Source: Nemertoderma westbladi (taxonomy: Eukaryota > Xenacoelomorpha > Nemertodermatida > Nemertodermatidae). From it: DNA of 64,000 nt. Of this stretch, positions 11,430 to 23,589 are shown piece after piece. The notes beneath the pieces are model-generated. The model was given only the letters and a program-made list of their open reading frames with translations. It was not told the origin of the DNA and made no database searches. The position numbers and the translations under genes are program-made. Positions within the stretch are counted from its first letter, which is position 1. Every line of letters begins with the position of its first letter. The DNA lies in the NCBI GenBank assembly GCA_032718475.1, contig JAUCBJ010008204.1, positions 37,173 to 101,172 on the forward strand, written 5' to 3'.

Positions 11430-12770
11430 AGTGAAACAAAGTTAGGCGTTATAATAAAACATGTAATTACAGTTAGAAAACTAATTCAATTGGTATATTT
11501 GAACTAAGTCGCGTAATTATTTGAGGGCTGATTCAGGGTGAATTTAATTTTGAGTTTCTGGACACATTGCTGGGGAATCTTACTAGTAAAAAATATAGAG
11601 ATTACATACCAATTGAAGTAAATCGAATTATTTATTTTTCGATGTTTCATGTAATATGTTGTGTGACGTGCAATTACTGCTGTCCAAATTCTACACATTT
11701 CGTTTTGACAAGCATGCCTGTTACAGTATTACATTATGATTTAAATTCAAGCATGTGTAATGTGTATCATTGTTTTTTAGATGTCTACATGTATTTCTGT
11801 GGTCTGTAGATGAGTAAATGGTAGTACAATAGGTCGAAATATTAATAATGTATGAAAAAATATTGTGTGACAAACAACATGCATTGCTTGACCTATCTTT
11901 CTACAACATTGAGCTGTGAAATCAATAAAATTCGTTTTAGTTTAATTTAGCGCAAAATATTTGATGTAGAGGTCACGCATGGTACTGTAAGGAGCGATTG
12001 CCTCCTGCCAATGTGTACACGTTCTCTGAACTGAACCCAGAGTTATACGGCCATATTTAGGCGAATACGGCAGGGGTTACGTATTAATTATTTTATAATA
12101 TTGGCGGATATTAGTAACTATTAGTAATAATCACATCAATTGAATATCTTAAGTAACTTAATGGATCTCCAACTATCTACAGTATTTATTCGCTATACAT
12201 TTTATACGTATTGTCGTCGTGAAATAAAATAAACTTAAACTTAAACAACACACGACATATTTATTGATGATTCATATTTTATTTTTTATATCATTGGATT
12301 TACAGCAACTACAACTACGCGACTCAGTTCAAATATACCAATTTAATTTCTACGCTATGGTAATACAGTAAAAGTGTATTACATGTTTCATATTTAAAAG
12401 TAATATGTATGTCCATTCCAGCTGCCACATACTAATAATAATAATAAATACCGGTAAGTTAATAAATAACTAATAAATAAGTTGGTTATAAATTGGTCAG
12501 AAAATAAATATATTTTAAAATTGGAATTCAATAAAATAGATAATATTCCAGAAGAATCAGCATAAAATAACCCGAAGTCAATAAAGTCCGGAAGAAAATA
12601 ACCTGAAGTCAATAATAAAGTCCGGAAGAAAATAACCTGGCCAAATACGAGTTGCGGCATAATTTTAAAAATTAAGTTACGTTGCTATTTTAACAATCAA
12701 TATATTTTAGCACAAATATTATTGAACAAATCTAGCTATTTGTATCTATTTCGAAATTGAATTCCATTTC
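11430..12770. other. Intergenic, AT-rich
   Basis: No gene is seen. A 27-30 bp tandem duplication with the unit AGTCCGGAAGAAAATAACCT lies near 12573-12643. AT-rich sequence just before 12773 is probably the 3' UTR of the UBA6 gene. Confidence 0.5.
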
Positions 12771-12772
12771 CA

Positions 12773-15700
12773 TTAATTGAAAAAGACCCGAATTGGTGGA
12801 CAGTTTATGTCGTCACCAGCTCCGTCATCAGTATCCATGGTAACCTGTAAATCAGCGTAATTCTGATTGGATGCCAGTTTTATGAGACTCTTTAACTGTT
12901 TCTTCTTCCGCGCCGCGTGCGCCGGCATAAAATCCATGAAGACCATCTTAACGCCGTGGATAACGGAGGTCACCTCGAGGTTGGGTCGGCCAACCCGGGC
13001 CACAATCAGCTTCATAAACTCCTGCAGGGTGAGACTGGGCGACACCCCGAAGTCCCACCGGTCCCACATGGTGTACTCTATACCGGGCACGCACTCCTGT
13101 CGGGGCACTGCGCCCGGCTCAGACGAGATCACGATGGGCAACGCGAGGTTTATAAAGGTATTCCGGTACCTTCCGATATCATCCTCGGATAAACTTCTCT
13201 TAGCTAATTTAATTAGTTCTATGGTGACCAACCCCGCGACGCAGGCTGTTGTAGTAGCGATAGCGGGGACGATTCGACCGGCTATTCGTTTGGTCTGTAA
13301 GCGATCAGCCGGTTCAATCCCGTACATCGACGCGCGGAGATTCGATGCTGCCGTTATAAAATCGATGTGGCCGTTGGAGTCGTCGTCTTTCTCGAAGTCG
13401 ACGGGAAAAAGCGGTTTAACTGAAGGAGATTCTATTCCTTCTAGGTTTAATCGGACGTCGAATAAATCTTCCTCTTCCTCAACCGGGGCCGTTGCCGCTT
13501 CGTCGGTAACTACCGACTTACCGGAGGGTTCAAACTCCGGGACGGGGAATCCCTCGAGCGCGGCGAGGATAGCGGGTTTATCGAACGGAGCACCGCGGAG
13601 CCCGTAAACGTCGGCCCAGAGCCGAGCGAGACTCGCGACGAAGGCGAGATGGTCCGGGAGCTCGGGGTCGAAGCGGATCGGAGTGGGCGGCCGACGGGGG
13701 AGCGTCCAGAACGGAGTCCCGTCCGCCACCGCGCAGTCCAACGGGAAGCAGTGCAGCAGGTTCAAAGCCTTGTGGGTGAAGTACTTCTCGAATTTAATTC
13801 GGGCGAGTTTCACGCAGCCAACGAGGTCCGCGGGACGACGCGAGAGAAGTTTAATCGAATCGGAAAGCCCGTCCGGAGTCGGTTGATTCGAGCTGAGAGC
13901 GGAAAGTAAGCCGGAAGTCGACCAGTTGTAACTCGTCCAGAGTTTATTAAACGACGTAGGTTTCAGGACAAACGCGGATTCGAATTTATCGCGAGCCCAT
14001 TCTATAGTGTGGGTTACCGTGGAGGGGAAGGACTTGAGTGTGCAGTAGGGGATGGCGAGATCGGTGGAGGGGTCGTGTTGGCTCCCGTAGGACTCGGTAA
14101 GGAAGGGGACCACCGTCTGGACGTGGCCTTTAGTCCCGATCGTACCCGAGTCGAGGAGCGCCCGCTGGTTGGTGACGCAACGCGAGTCCACGTACCGCCT
14201 CGCCTCCACGTTATCCAACGCGTTCACGACCACGTCGAGGTCGGCGTAGAAGGCGTCCGGATAAACAACGACCTCCGTTTCCGGGCCCACGCGGTGCTGA
14301 TGGGCCGACACGTTGAGCTCCGGGTTGATCTGTTTGGCGACCGTCGCGGCAGTGCTGCTCTTGGGATGTCGGATGTGCTGCGAACGGAAGAGAAACTGTC
14401 GGTTTAAGTTACTTTTCTCGATGATATCGTTGTCGGTTATTGTTAAACGTCCGACGGTAGACAAACCGATATGCGCAAAGTTTTTAAGCAGTTCGCATCC
14501 GATGGCTCCGCAACCTACCATGAAGCTGTTAACGGAATGGAGTTGGTCCAGCGTCTGTTGTCCGACGCAACGACGCAAATCGCTGTACCTGTCCGGAGAG
14601 GCCGGAAGCGAGACTTCCGGAGGGGCGAGACAGAGAAACTCGCTGTAGAACAGCTGTCTCAAAGGGCTGAACTTCCCGGTCAATGATTTCAGGACCTCCT
14701 GAGCGACGAACCCCCCTAGACACGCCCCTAGCGGTTGGAGGAATCCGCTACTGGTAACGGCGAGACTGCGAAGTAGTCCGGAGTCCAACTGGGTCGGACG
14801 AGTTAGCGACGAGTTCGCGGACTCGCACAGAGCCAGGAACTCGTCCAACTCGCCAGACGAACTCGGCAACTCCCCGTGGAGCTCTGTGTAGCGGTCCAAC
14901 GCAAGGAAACCAACGTGCACGTTGATTGGTGCATCCGGGTTTAATAAATCTCCAATCAAAATCTCAGGATTAATTAATTGGTTATCTAAACTTGTGAAAC
15001 TAATTTTGATTGGTTGTTTAACTTTAATAAATACGCCTCCAGCGGTGTACTCAGGCATTGGTAAAGGAGCATCTACCTTAAAGGTGGACGGCGTTAATAC
15101 ATTGACAGTAAACTGCTTACCGTTCAATGACGTCACAACCTCGCGGAAGGTGATGACGTCACCGGTATCTAGACCGTGCAACCCGTCTGCGTGGGTGGTA
15201 ACCACCCCCTGGTTGTCTATAGAGGAAATAAACTTGGGTTCGATCTCTTCCCCATCGGCGTCGGAGACAAGGAATTCATCGCCCAAATCGACGAATATGG
15301 AACCGGCAAGGCCGTAAACCGAGGCGCATACGAGATGGATCGAGTTCTTACGACAGAACGAATCAACAGCGCGTTGCAGCGATAGAGACGAGTTGCAAAC
15401 CACCACGCAGGTGTAACCAGAAAGGATAAACAAGTTGTTTATCGTGAGGTTGCTATGGGAACAGCGTACGTCCACGTAGGGATTCAACTCGGCGAGTCTC
15501 GGAAGACAAGCCGAGTCCCTCGGTTTCCCGATGTCTTCCGGACGCACGTAGAACTGACTCCCTAGATCGGTTACGGAACACGGAGTCGCGTCGTCTATAG
15601 TGACCGATTTGACCCCGGCTAGGATTAGGTTCTTGGCGATCTCGACTCCGAGCCCGTTTACGGTGTGGAGGAACACGGAGGATCGAGCCATCCGATGCAT

Positions 15701-15787
15701 CGCGGAATCACCGAGGACGTAGCGTTGTCGGCTGTACAAACCGTCGTCTATACCCGAGACATCATCCCTGCTGTTTCCCGAGGCCAT
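12773..15787 (-). CDS. UBA6: Ubiquitin-like modifier-activating enzyme 6 (E1)
   Basis: A single uninterrupted exon of 1004 codons. It has the two-halved E1 layout: inactive adenylation half (SRQRYVLGDSAMHRMARS near residue 20, then GVEIAKNLILAGV), active adenylation half with the nucleotide-binding GCGAIGCELLKNF near residues 423-435 and DNDIIEKSNLNRQFLFR, the catalytic cysteine in IPYCTLKSFPS (Cys582, codon 14042-14044), DDDSNGHIDFITAASNLRA, and a C-terminal ubiquitin-fold domain from about residue 895. The N-terminus and active-site context resemble UBA6 more than UBA1. UBA6 activates ubiquitin and, in mammals, FAT10, and charges the E2 USE1. Human UBA6 is 1052 residues and its gene has over 30 exons; here there is none to splice. 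The ATG at 15787 gives MASGNSRDD. All catalytic motifs are intact, so it looks functional. Confidence 0.95.
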   Translation of the reverse strand: MASGNSRDDVSGIDDGLYSRQRYVLGDSAMHRMARSSVFLHTVNGLGVEIAKNLILAGVKSVTIDDATPCSVTDLGSQFYVRPEDIGKPRDSACLPRLAELNPYVDVRCSHSNLTINNLFILSGYTCVVVCNSSLSLQRAVDSFCRKNSIHLVCASVYGLAGSIFVDLGDEFLVSDADGEEIEPKFISSIDNQGVVTTHADGLHGLDTGDVITFREVVTSLNGKQFTVNVLTPSTFKVDAPLPMPEYTAGGVFIKVKQPIKISFTSLDNQLINPEILIGDLLNPDAPINVHVGFLALDRYTELHGELPSSSGELDEFLALCESANSSLTRPTQLDSGLLRSLAVTSSGFLQPLGACLGGFVAQEVLKSLTGKFSPLRQLFYSEFLCLAPPEVSLPASPDRYSDLRRCVGQQTLDQLHSVNSFMVGCGAIGCELLKNFAHIGLSTVGRLTITDNDIIEKSNLNRQFLFRSQHIRHPKSSTAATVAKQINPELNVSAHQHRVGPETEVVVYPDAFYADLDVVVNALDNVEARRYVDSRCVTNQRALLDSGTIGTKGHVQTVVPFLTESYGSQHDPSTDLAIPYCTLKSFPSTVTHTIEWARDKFESAFVLKPTSFNKLWTSYNWSTSGLLSALSSNQPTPDGLSDSIKLLSRRPADLVGCVKLARIKFEKYFTHKALNLLHCFPLDCAVADGTPFWTLPRRPPTPIRFDPELPDHLAFVASLARLWADVYGLRGAPFDKPAILAALEGFPVPEFEPSGKSVVTDEAATAPVEEEEDLFDVRLNLEGIESPSVKPLFPVDFEKDDDSNGHIDFITAASNLRASMYGIEPADRLQTKRIAGRIVPAIATTTACVAGLVTIELIKLAKRSLSEDDIGRYRNTFINLALPIVISSEPGAVPRQECVPGIEYTMWDRWDFGVSPSLTLQEFMKLIVARVGRPNLEVTSVIHGVKMVFMDFMPAHAARKKKQLKSLIKLASNQNYADLQVTMDTDDGAGDDINCPPIRVFFN

Positions 15788-15789
15788 GA

Positions 15790-17980
15790 TCGGCTAGATT
15801 ATTCGTTGTGTTCTGTCGTTATTAGCTTTAACTTCGATGAAAAGTGGAGGCGCAAGAACTACGTTCATGAAAACAACATAAAAACTTTGGGCTTCCGGTA
15901 GACTTGTAGTTATGATTTGCTTTTGCAGTTATAGTTCATATGCCAGTATGCGTACCTCTGGTATTTTCGTATTGCAAAAATAAGACTATAAGTATGAAAT
16001 ACCCTATGCTGCTATGTTATTGAGATATTGTTTATTGTTTTGGTTAGAAAAGCCCACCACTGTAACCTGCTCCTTTCCGTTAATTAAGTAATGGCTGAAT
16101 GGAGATTAGTTTATTGTTTTGGTTAGAAAACACCACCACTGTAACCTGCTTCTTTGCCAGAGGTACGCATATGAACGATAACCGCTTTTGCTAATTTACA
16201 AGGTTTTTAAAATAAAAATATGAATTAATTATTCGTATAAGGAATATCATTAGTATAGGCCTAGGCTAGTAGTATTACAAGTATTACTGTATTAGTAGTA
16301 AGCAAACGCTACGCCGATACTGCTGTACTGGATACCGTCCACCGTCAGACCGTCTACACCCGAATGTGGGCATTCCCCAAAGTGGGCACCAACTTTTTAA
16401 AACTGCTGTAATTTTTGAACTATAATACATTAAACAATAGTGAAAAATTAATTAAATTGGTTTTTTACTAAATCTGCTGACAAATTAATAGGCCTATTTA
16501 TTATCAGTTGATATTATTAAATTTCAGTATAATATGGTGAATCTTTCAGACTGTCAGAGGTAGGTACCACAAAATTGTCGCCTGAAAGTTCGAGCGTCGA
16601 TTTACTAACATTTTCTTACAGGCATTATTTATTAATCAAACACAAACCAATTACACCATTACAATGCTAATGGTTTCAATATTGAAAGTTCTGAAGTTAC
16701 GTTCCGTTTATCCGTAAAATCCGTTTATCTGTTTATTATACGAATATAATGAAACTATAAACTTGAAGTTTAATAGTTTAGAGCACAGACACCTAAAATA
16801 TGTACTATTTATCTAGAAATGTTCTCTTCAAGTGTAGTACAGTAGTACTGTAGTACAGTACCGGTAGTACGGTAGAGTAGATGTACCGGTAGGCTACTAC
16901 ACTACAACATTCAACTACAATGCAATTTGTGAAAAGATAATTAACATTTATAAATCGTAGAATAGACAATAAACGAAAATCCAGAATTCTGATTTATTTT
17001 TAAATTTAATTTCCGAAAATAAACAAAATGCTGGGCATACATAAATCTGTAGGCCCCCTAAATAGTAAATTATTATTATTATTAACGCTCAAATATAATA
17101 AAATATAATAATTTGAGGAGGAAAACAACCAGGATACAAAAAGAACACTGCTAACACTGCATAAAACTGATAGATAACGGCTGCATCAGATACTGTACAA
17201 GTCACAAAAAAGTACAGTGTGAATTAAAATATACGGATATGAGCACTGAGAAAAAATAAAACATATCGGCAATAGGAGCATAGGGAAACAGATGCAATAA
17301 AAATATCCTAAAAAACAAACCTAAAACATATTAATCTAAAAAGCGAAAATATTTGGGCATAACAATTATATGAAACTAAAAACTAATAAAATTAACGAGG
17401 AAAATTATGACGATCGTGATTATACAGTAGGTGTATATTAAAATTACAAAAAGGAAGTAACAAGTAAATCGAGATCTTTAACTTTCCGAGTGAAAACTAA
17501 TTTTGTTTTTAGCGCAATCTACGTCAGCTGGAAGCCAGTTCCACATGGGGCCCGACCACCCAGTCTGCGAAAGAGTTCCAGCACCTTTGCAACCGATATT
17601 GCTGGTTGAAGAGCTTAATGGTGGCCTCGAAGACCCGCCATTGGAGCTGAGGCTAAAAAATCAGCACTATTTAAATCTATACGTCATCTATAGATCGCGA
17701 AAATAATACGGCGTACTGTAGTTCAAGTTTCAAGGCAGCAGTAGTAACTACTAGCAGTTCTATCTAAATAACATTTTGGTTCTAAATTACAAGCGTACAG
17801 TATGTAAATACGACGTGTAAAATACCTCTGCACGCGTTCAATTAAGTCAATACTAACTACGTGAAAAGGAGAACACACAGAGGTGTACAGTACTTACGGA
17901 ATAATTGGTCGCACGTAAGATATAATGATAAGTAAAGCAGAAAGTACATTACATTAGTGAGCAGCTTTTTGTAATTGTCG
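15790..17980. other. Intergenic, with two hairpin-repeat copies
   Basis: The stretch is mostly AT-rich DNA. Two direct copies of the 55-bp hairpin repeat lie at 16030-16087 and 16110-16160. A patch near 16835-16895 is made of GTAC/AGTAC and ACCGGT palindromic words. A 67-codon frame at 17503-17706 has no recognisable domain and is not called. Confidence 0.5.
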
Positions 17981-17984
17981 TCTA

Positions 17985-18500
17985 TTAGCCCAATTTTCCA
18001 AACCCGTTAGAGAACCAGACAGGTACAGTAATTACTATGAGAACTTCTAACTCATGTAGCTTTACCGTCCGCAAACAATTTACAGGATACAAATTGCACA
18101 CTACAGTATCAGGCAAATCGTTGATATAAAGGAGAAACATAATGGGTCGCAAAAACACTCCCTTATGGGGTACCGGAGACGACTTTGCAGTCAACAGAAA
18201 TAGAATTTCCAACCACCACGTTTTGAGTCCGATTTGTCATAAAGGAAGTGAACCAAAGGCAAAGCAATAAGTCTTCAGAAACCATAATGTTTCAATTTAC
18301 AGTGAACCACCGAGTCGAAGGCCTTCGCAAAATCGATATAAACCACATCAATCAGGCCTGGGCATGGGGCCTGATCAATTAGGCTGTGTGCGCTGCAGCC
18401 CACGGCCAAGCGACTGAACCGGCCCCTCAAAAATTCGAAAATAACCGACGAGTGGCTGAGTAATACAAACTGAAGGTAATCCTTGAAAGAAAGGCCCAAC
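17985..18500 (-). pseudogene. LINE reverse transcriptase fragment
   Basis: On the minus strand, from 18500 downward, the sequence gives LIDVVYIDFAKAFDSVVH, the RT motif A (F-x-D-x-x-x-A-F-D type), and then in another frame VPHKGVFLRPIMFLLYINDL, a decayed form of the RT motif G-V-P-Q-G-S-x-L-x-P-x-L-F. The frame breaks between them and the YxDD box is not seen. It is a short remnant of a CR1/Jockey-like non-LTR element. Confidence 0.8.
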
Positions 18501-18504
18501 TAGG

Positions 18505-20380
18505 TACCTAGTTAGACGATTTTATACAGTATCACAAAGTTATAAACAGGTTTATAAAAGATTTCCGCTCGCTTCGCTCGCATTTTCAATATAAAACGAG
18601 CTACTGTATAATGTCTAGATAAACCTTTTGTGTTGCGGTATACTGTAATTTAGTATATCAGAGGTTAAGAAATTCTACTCACTGACAGACAACTATATTT
18701 CATCTGTCAGCCGCTAGGAGGAGTGACTAGTTCCACTAATTTAACTGCTGTGTAAAGCCTCGTAAACACACACGGAGGGAAGCCATAAATTTGTGTTCAC
18801 GTTATCGTTTATTGTTAGGAGTATTTAATAAAAATTAAATCTCCTTTCAAACAAAGGTATATTACAATTTTCTATCGTTTTCAAAAGTTTTCTGAAAATA
18901 CTTGAGCAAGAATAGTCGGTAAATTAATATATTTAATTTATACCGCTGTAGTACAGTAATCCCGTTAAGGTACCGCCGTAACATGTCATCTGGATTTGGC
19001 ACTTCAGCAGTCTGAAAACGGACAGAGCAAAGTCAGGGACGGTATTAGGGGGGGGGGGGGGGGGGGGGGGGGGTCAAAAGGGGCAGCTGCCGGGGGCCCG
19101 TAAGTTTGGAAGCGACCCGCAAGTTGGGAGAAATTTACCGAACATTATCTCACTGATAAAACAACCTCAATTATTTATTAATTTCTGGCTCTTCAATAAA
19201 TATTTATATCTCACATATAGACCATCCATAGACAGATAGACCATGCCTGATTAGAGAATGCCATTGAAACAAAATAGAAGGGCCCTTAATGTCGTAAATA
19301 TTCATTCCAGAACATGTAATTATTTAACCTGAGGTGAACTAGTAGTGGGATAAAGCAATGAGTTACATTTACTATAGGCCTATTACCTCGACTCGGCTAC
19401 CCAGGCAGCCAGACTATCGACTAGGCTACTATGTAGCTAGCCAGGGTCAGGGTGAAACTATCAAGCCCCCCCCCCCCCCCCCCCCCCCCCCGTTAATATT
19501 AATTTTTCTAATCATTACAGCCTAAAATAACACTTTCACTTTTCTGATCAATCTACTGTACATACACTGATTCAAAAGACTATCGGTTTGTCATCGTGAG
19601 ACACTGTAACGTAATGTGTAAAGGAAAACATTAGCAAAAAGGTGGATTTAAAATAAGACAACGTCTCAATTCCATGTAATAAATAGTCACACAAAGTCAC
19701 AAAAAAAGGTACGCATTTACACTGCAAATTTGCAATGCTTTTGCCTTGATTTGTTTCTGTTCTGTACAGTAGTAGCTGAGTAGGATCTCAACTCAATCTA
19801 TCAATTGATAGTTAATATCAACAATTAATGCAACAGAACGCCGTTGTCGGCGTCTGTTGCTTGCTTAGCGTTTAAATTTATAGCCTACCGATTATTGACA
19901 GCTGTAATTGATAAAGTCTCTTGTCAGTTATCCTAGGAAAAACAATACGCCTACACAGCAGTGGGTTAAACTAAACTCCGTATTCGTATGCATGCGATAG
20001 CTATCGTATTTGCCTATCGTATTTGGATCAATCGTATATGAATCAATCGTATATGCACTGCTCCTGCTCACAAGCTAAGCACGTATCCTAAATAAGGTTT
20101 TGTGTTAAGTGCCCTACCGCATGATTTCGACTGTATATATTGTAAGCTAAACTTCCTAGACAAAGACGATTATGATTTGCCTATTATTTTTAGTTTTTTA
20201 TTTATTATTTTATTTTGTATTAAAATGTTATTTTTACGCCCATGTAAAGGAATACAATGCAGGATTTCACTTTTCGGTCGACTTTTTATTGTAATTTTAT
20301 ATTTGAAGATTTTTTATTTTTTAAATATATCTTTAATAAGTGTTTTATAGCGCTTAATTCTGTCTTATAACCTGTACATA
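18505..20380. other. Intergenic, with poly-G and poly-C runs
   Basis: No gene is supported. The region contains a run of 26 G at 19048-19073 and a run of 26 C at 19466-19491, about 390 bp apart. AT-rich hydrophobic frames near 20100-20350 have no family signature. Confidence 0.5.
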
Positions 20381-20387
20381 TACTAAT

Positions 20388-20435
20388 TCGTTTATTGTTT
20401 TGGTTAGATTCAGCCCTTCTGTAACCTGTGTTTTT
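20388..20435 (+). repeat. Hairpin-repeat copy
   Basis: TTTATTGTTTTGGTTAGA followed by CTTCTGTAACCTG. It is a diverged member of the interspersed 55-bp family described in the findings. Confidence 0.7.
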
Positions 20436-20890
20436 GGTGAAAACCTGGTATTCTTCACATGAGGCTAACTGCAAAGTGAAATATAACGGCAGAAAGTCTG
20501 GTATTCTTCACATGGGCCTTTTTTTATCTAAGTTTAATGCTTAGGCCTACGGACTGCGCTTGGTTGTTTTATTTGGTGTTAAGATTAATCATGTATTGTT
20601 CGCTGATGATTTGTGTCTCTTTCGAATTCTTATTACAGTATTAATATATAATATACACACACATAGCTGTTCTTTTTGCAAATTTATAAATGTATAAATA
20701 TCCCATGAGGATGAGGATAAATAACGGTCATCAAAATATACAAGTTTATTAAACGCAATGATATTGAAGTGGGAAGTGGGCCTATTGATACGGTGATAAC
20801 ATTGTATCTCATACTGTCATAAGCCATACCGGTCAGCCGGTAATGGTATCGAAGTATGAAATAAGTAATAAACAACCAAATAGCAAAACA
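20436..20890. other. Spacer 3' of MED28
   Basis: AT-rich sequence, likely including the MED28 3' UTR. The direct repeat CTGGTATTCTTCACATG occurs twice, near 20446 and 20498. Confidence 0.45.
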
Positions 20891-21370
20891 TCACCGTCTC
20901 ATAGAAGGGAAGTCTACTATAGGCCGACCTGTAGAGTCCAGTGCAACCCGTTGTCCTGGTAATGGGGGGCCCGATAGTTTCCTAGGTAACTGAGTCGGTT
21001 GGTTTAGGTCCTCGAGCATTGTGAGCCATCGCTGCACCGTCGTCTGATGACGCTGAATCTGTAGGTTCTTCCGCTCCAATTCGATTCGAAGCTCCCCGTT
21101 ACCTTCTGTGGCGACGTGTTCCGGTAACTCTACTGCGAGGACCAGCCGTTTCTGCAGAAAGAAGGTCTCCAACTGGTGTCCGACGTCGAGGAATCGCGTC
21201 AGACATTGGTCCACGGTGTTTTGTATCTCGGTTTTGTCTATGAGGTTCACATGATCCTGATTCACCAGCGAAGAATAACACGCCTGGAACGCCGCTTCAA
21301 AGTCGTCCACTAGGTTGTTACCGGCAGGGATGGTTTGTTCAGCATTCTGACTTGTCGACTGACAATCCAT
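20891..21370 (-). CDS. MED28: Mediator complex subunit 28
   Basis: Single-exon gene of 159 codons. The core NLVDDFEAAFQACYSSLVNQ followed by IQNTVDQCLTRFLDVGHQLE and TFFLQKRLVLAVELPE is the conserved MED28 helical region (about residues 19-105), followed by a coiled-coil-like stretch ELRIELERKNLQIQRHQ. MED28 is part of the metazoan Mediator complex that links transcription factors to RNA polymerase II. Length is close to human MED28 (178). The C-terminus is Pro-rich and ends with FPSMRR. The first ATG, at 21370, is used. Human MED28 has introns; none is seen here. Confidence 0.92.
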   Translation of the reverse strand: MDCQSTSQNAEQTIPAGNNLVDDFEAAFQACYSSLVNQDHVNLIDKTEIQNTVDQCLTRFLDVGHQLETFFLQKRLVLAVELPEHVATEGNGELRIELERKNLQIQRHQTTVQRWLTMLEDLNQPTQLPRKLSGPPLPGQRVALDSTGRPIVDFPSMRR

Positions 21371-21374
21371 TAGG

Positions 21375-22905
21375 CCTACAGCATTATATTATTGCGACAT
21401 ATCCTGATATCTCGATGACACGCTAACTGGCTAACTCGTCGGTGAGAAAACGATTACGGTACACGCAAGCGGGAAGGCTGCATGGGAGGCCTACCTAGTA
21501 CCTACTGGCCTATGCTATGCCTGTATGCAGATATGTTTTCATCAGCACAGCACGAGCACCAGAGTACAGTTTTTAGTCAATTAGTACTGTAGTAGCAATC
21601 CTGAATCCTACAGAACTGCACAGCTAGCGCTGGATACTGCAGTGCAGTACTGCCAGACTGGAATTGCTCCGAATTCTGGAATTTACCAGTTTACCGTACG
21701 CGGAAGATACGCCGCGTATTTTTGCAATTACAGAATTACGCGGAAGGCAGGAAGCTGGGAAGGCATGTATGAAAATACGCTCGATCGGCGTATTTTCCAG
21801 AATGTACGCGGAAGATACCCCTGTACCCTGATACCAGAAGATTTTAATTTTGTTTATTTTTATTTCACTTTACTACACCTGTACACTGGGTGCACTGTAC
21901 TGCTGTATGTACTACAGTACTACTGACAGCAGACTGAGGGAGCTATTGCAGTATCAGAGTATTGATAATGGGATTTGGCTGTCTGGTGTGTTAAGACCGT
22001 TTTGAGGGTTTGGGATTGGGAGTAATATGCAGTAGTACTTTGCAAACCCCATACGACGTCGGTATTATATATTTATATCGCATTAATTTTAATTTTCACT
22101 AAAACAATCGCCTTTTCCACTAAATTAAATGTTTTTTTGCTATACATTTTGGTCACTAAAATAAATGTATTCCTCCACTAAAATAATATTAATTATCACT
22201 ACAACTATAAATGTATTTTTCTAATCATATAACTGAAACCTGTTTAATTTTGAATTTTGTTTATTGTTTTTGTTATAATAACGTGCCACTCTCTATGTCA
22301 GCATTCTATGTAGTGATAATTAATAGATTTTAGTGATAAATAATATATTTAAGTGATAATTAATTTATTTACTGGAAACTGAATGATTTTATAGTGATTT
22401 AATGTTTAACATTAAGGTAAAGGAAGCATAAGCTTATTGTACCTGTTCAGATATTAAACTGAGGCTATGTATTTACCTACTACTGTACTGTACTACCCTA
22501 CAAATGTTGATATGAAGTATGTAAAATGAGAGGGTGGCGTAAGGTCAAACTTAACCTAACTGGCTAAAAATCATTTACAATACAGTAATTAAAATGTAAG
22601 TACAGGAAGTGCATCTAAAAACCGAGCTTGACACGAGTAATAAAATAGACGTTATAACAAATTTGGCTCACATTTTAATACATCTTAAAAACAATATGCA
22701 GTAAAACAGTATAGGCCCTACTGTAGCTGTGTATAAAAACTATTAAATTGTTTAAAAACGTCAAGTAAATAGGTTCAATCCAATTAAAAATACAGATAGT
22801 ATATTTAGTTATTATAATATAATATAAAATATTAATTTTATAAAGTAGTTGTTAAAACGTAAAGTTTGTGTATGAGAACAAAAGCGTGTATTGGAATGAT
22901 AATTG
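21375..22905. other. Intergenic; small palindromic patch
   Basis: No gene is seen. Near 21690-21820 the sequence TACGCGGAAGATAC occurs twice and encloses an imperfect palindrome GAAAATACGC...GCGTATTTTC (21770-21797), possibly a small foldback unit. A degraded hairpin-repeat copy lies near 22257-22300. Confidence 0.45.
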
Positions 22906-22929
22906 AATTGAAATTAATATATCATATCT

Positions 22930-23540
22930 CTCCAAACCACGTACGCGTTTCGACCTTACTGGGTCTCATCAGCGTGGTGTCGGATTTGAACCTGGGACCA
23001 ATATGAGATATTAATTTCAATAAAAATTACGCGATTCCTAAATTTGTACACTACCCGGTTAAAAAGTACGCATGTGATGGGATTAGTCCTACAATTGCGC
23101 CAATAAAAGATAAGTTATTTTCGGTAAATTAAACTTATCATTCGAGGCTAAGACCCCAAGATCCCTTCCTATAATAAATGTATAATAACAAACACCTCAA
23201 AAACACAGCTTGCCAACACATTGTTACTATCCATAATAAAAATCAGGGGCTAATAAAATGGCAGCTGACTTTGAAATTAATACTCCATATCTCAAGAACC
23301 TGTGGCCTAGTGGTTGTAGTCGGCTTCCACCTCGTGGTCCCAGGTTCAAATCCGACACCACGCTGATGAGACCCAGTAAGGTTGAAACGCGTATGTGGTT
23401 TGGAGAGATATGAGATATTAATTTCAATAAAAATTACGCGATTCCTAAATTTGTACACTACCCGGTTAAAAAGTACGCATAAGTTATTATCGGTAAAATA
23501 AACTTATCATTCGAGATTAAGACCCCTAGATCCCCTCGTG
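22930..23540. mobile_element. Duplicated repeat with a tRNA-derived SINE in opposite orientations
   Basis: Copy B, 23270-23490 (+), has an A box TGGCCTAGTGG at about 23303-23313 and a B box GGTTCAAATCC at 23343-23353, then CGACACCACGCTGATGAGAC. This is a clear tRNA-derived SINE head. Copy A, 22930-23090, has the same core reversed and shortened (GGATTTGAACC on the plus strand). Both are followed in the same direction by the same 3' block (ATTACGCGATTCCTAAATTT and onward to AAAAAGTACGCAT), and both are edged by GAAATTAAT / ATTAATTTC inverted ends. Confidence 0.75.
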
Positions 23541-23589
23541 CTATATTTGGGTGAGCCAAGTCCCAATGAGCTACAGGACGTTGACCCCC

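Noticed and set aside
12867-15385. Plus-strand frames over UBA6
   Set aside because: They are antisense shadows of the UBA6 exon with no independent family match.
17503-17706. 67-codon plus-strand frame
   Set aside because: No domain, no splice context and no codon pattern that sets it apart from the surroundings.
23303-23360. Possible true tRNA gene
   Set aside because: A and B boxes are good, but the acceptor and anticodon stems do not pair and the unit is part of a larger repeat, so it is a SINE.
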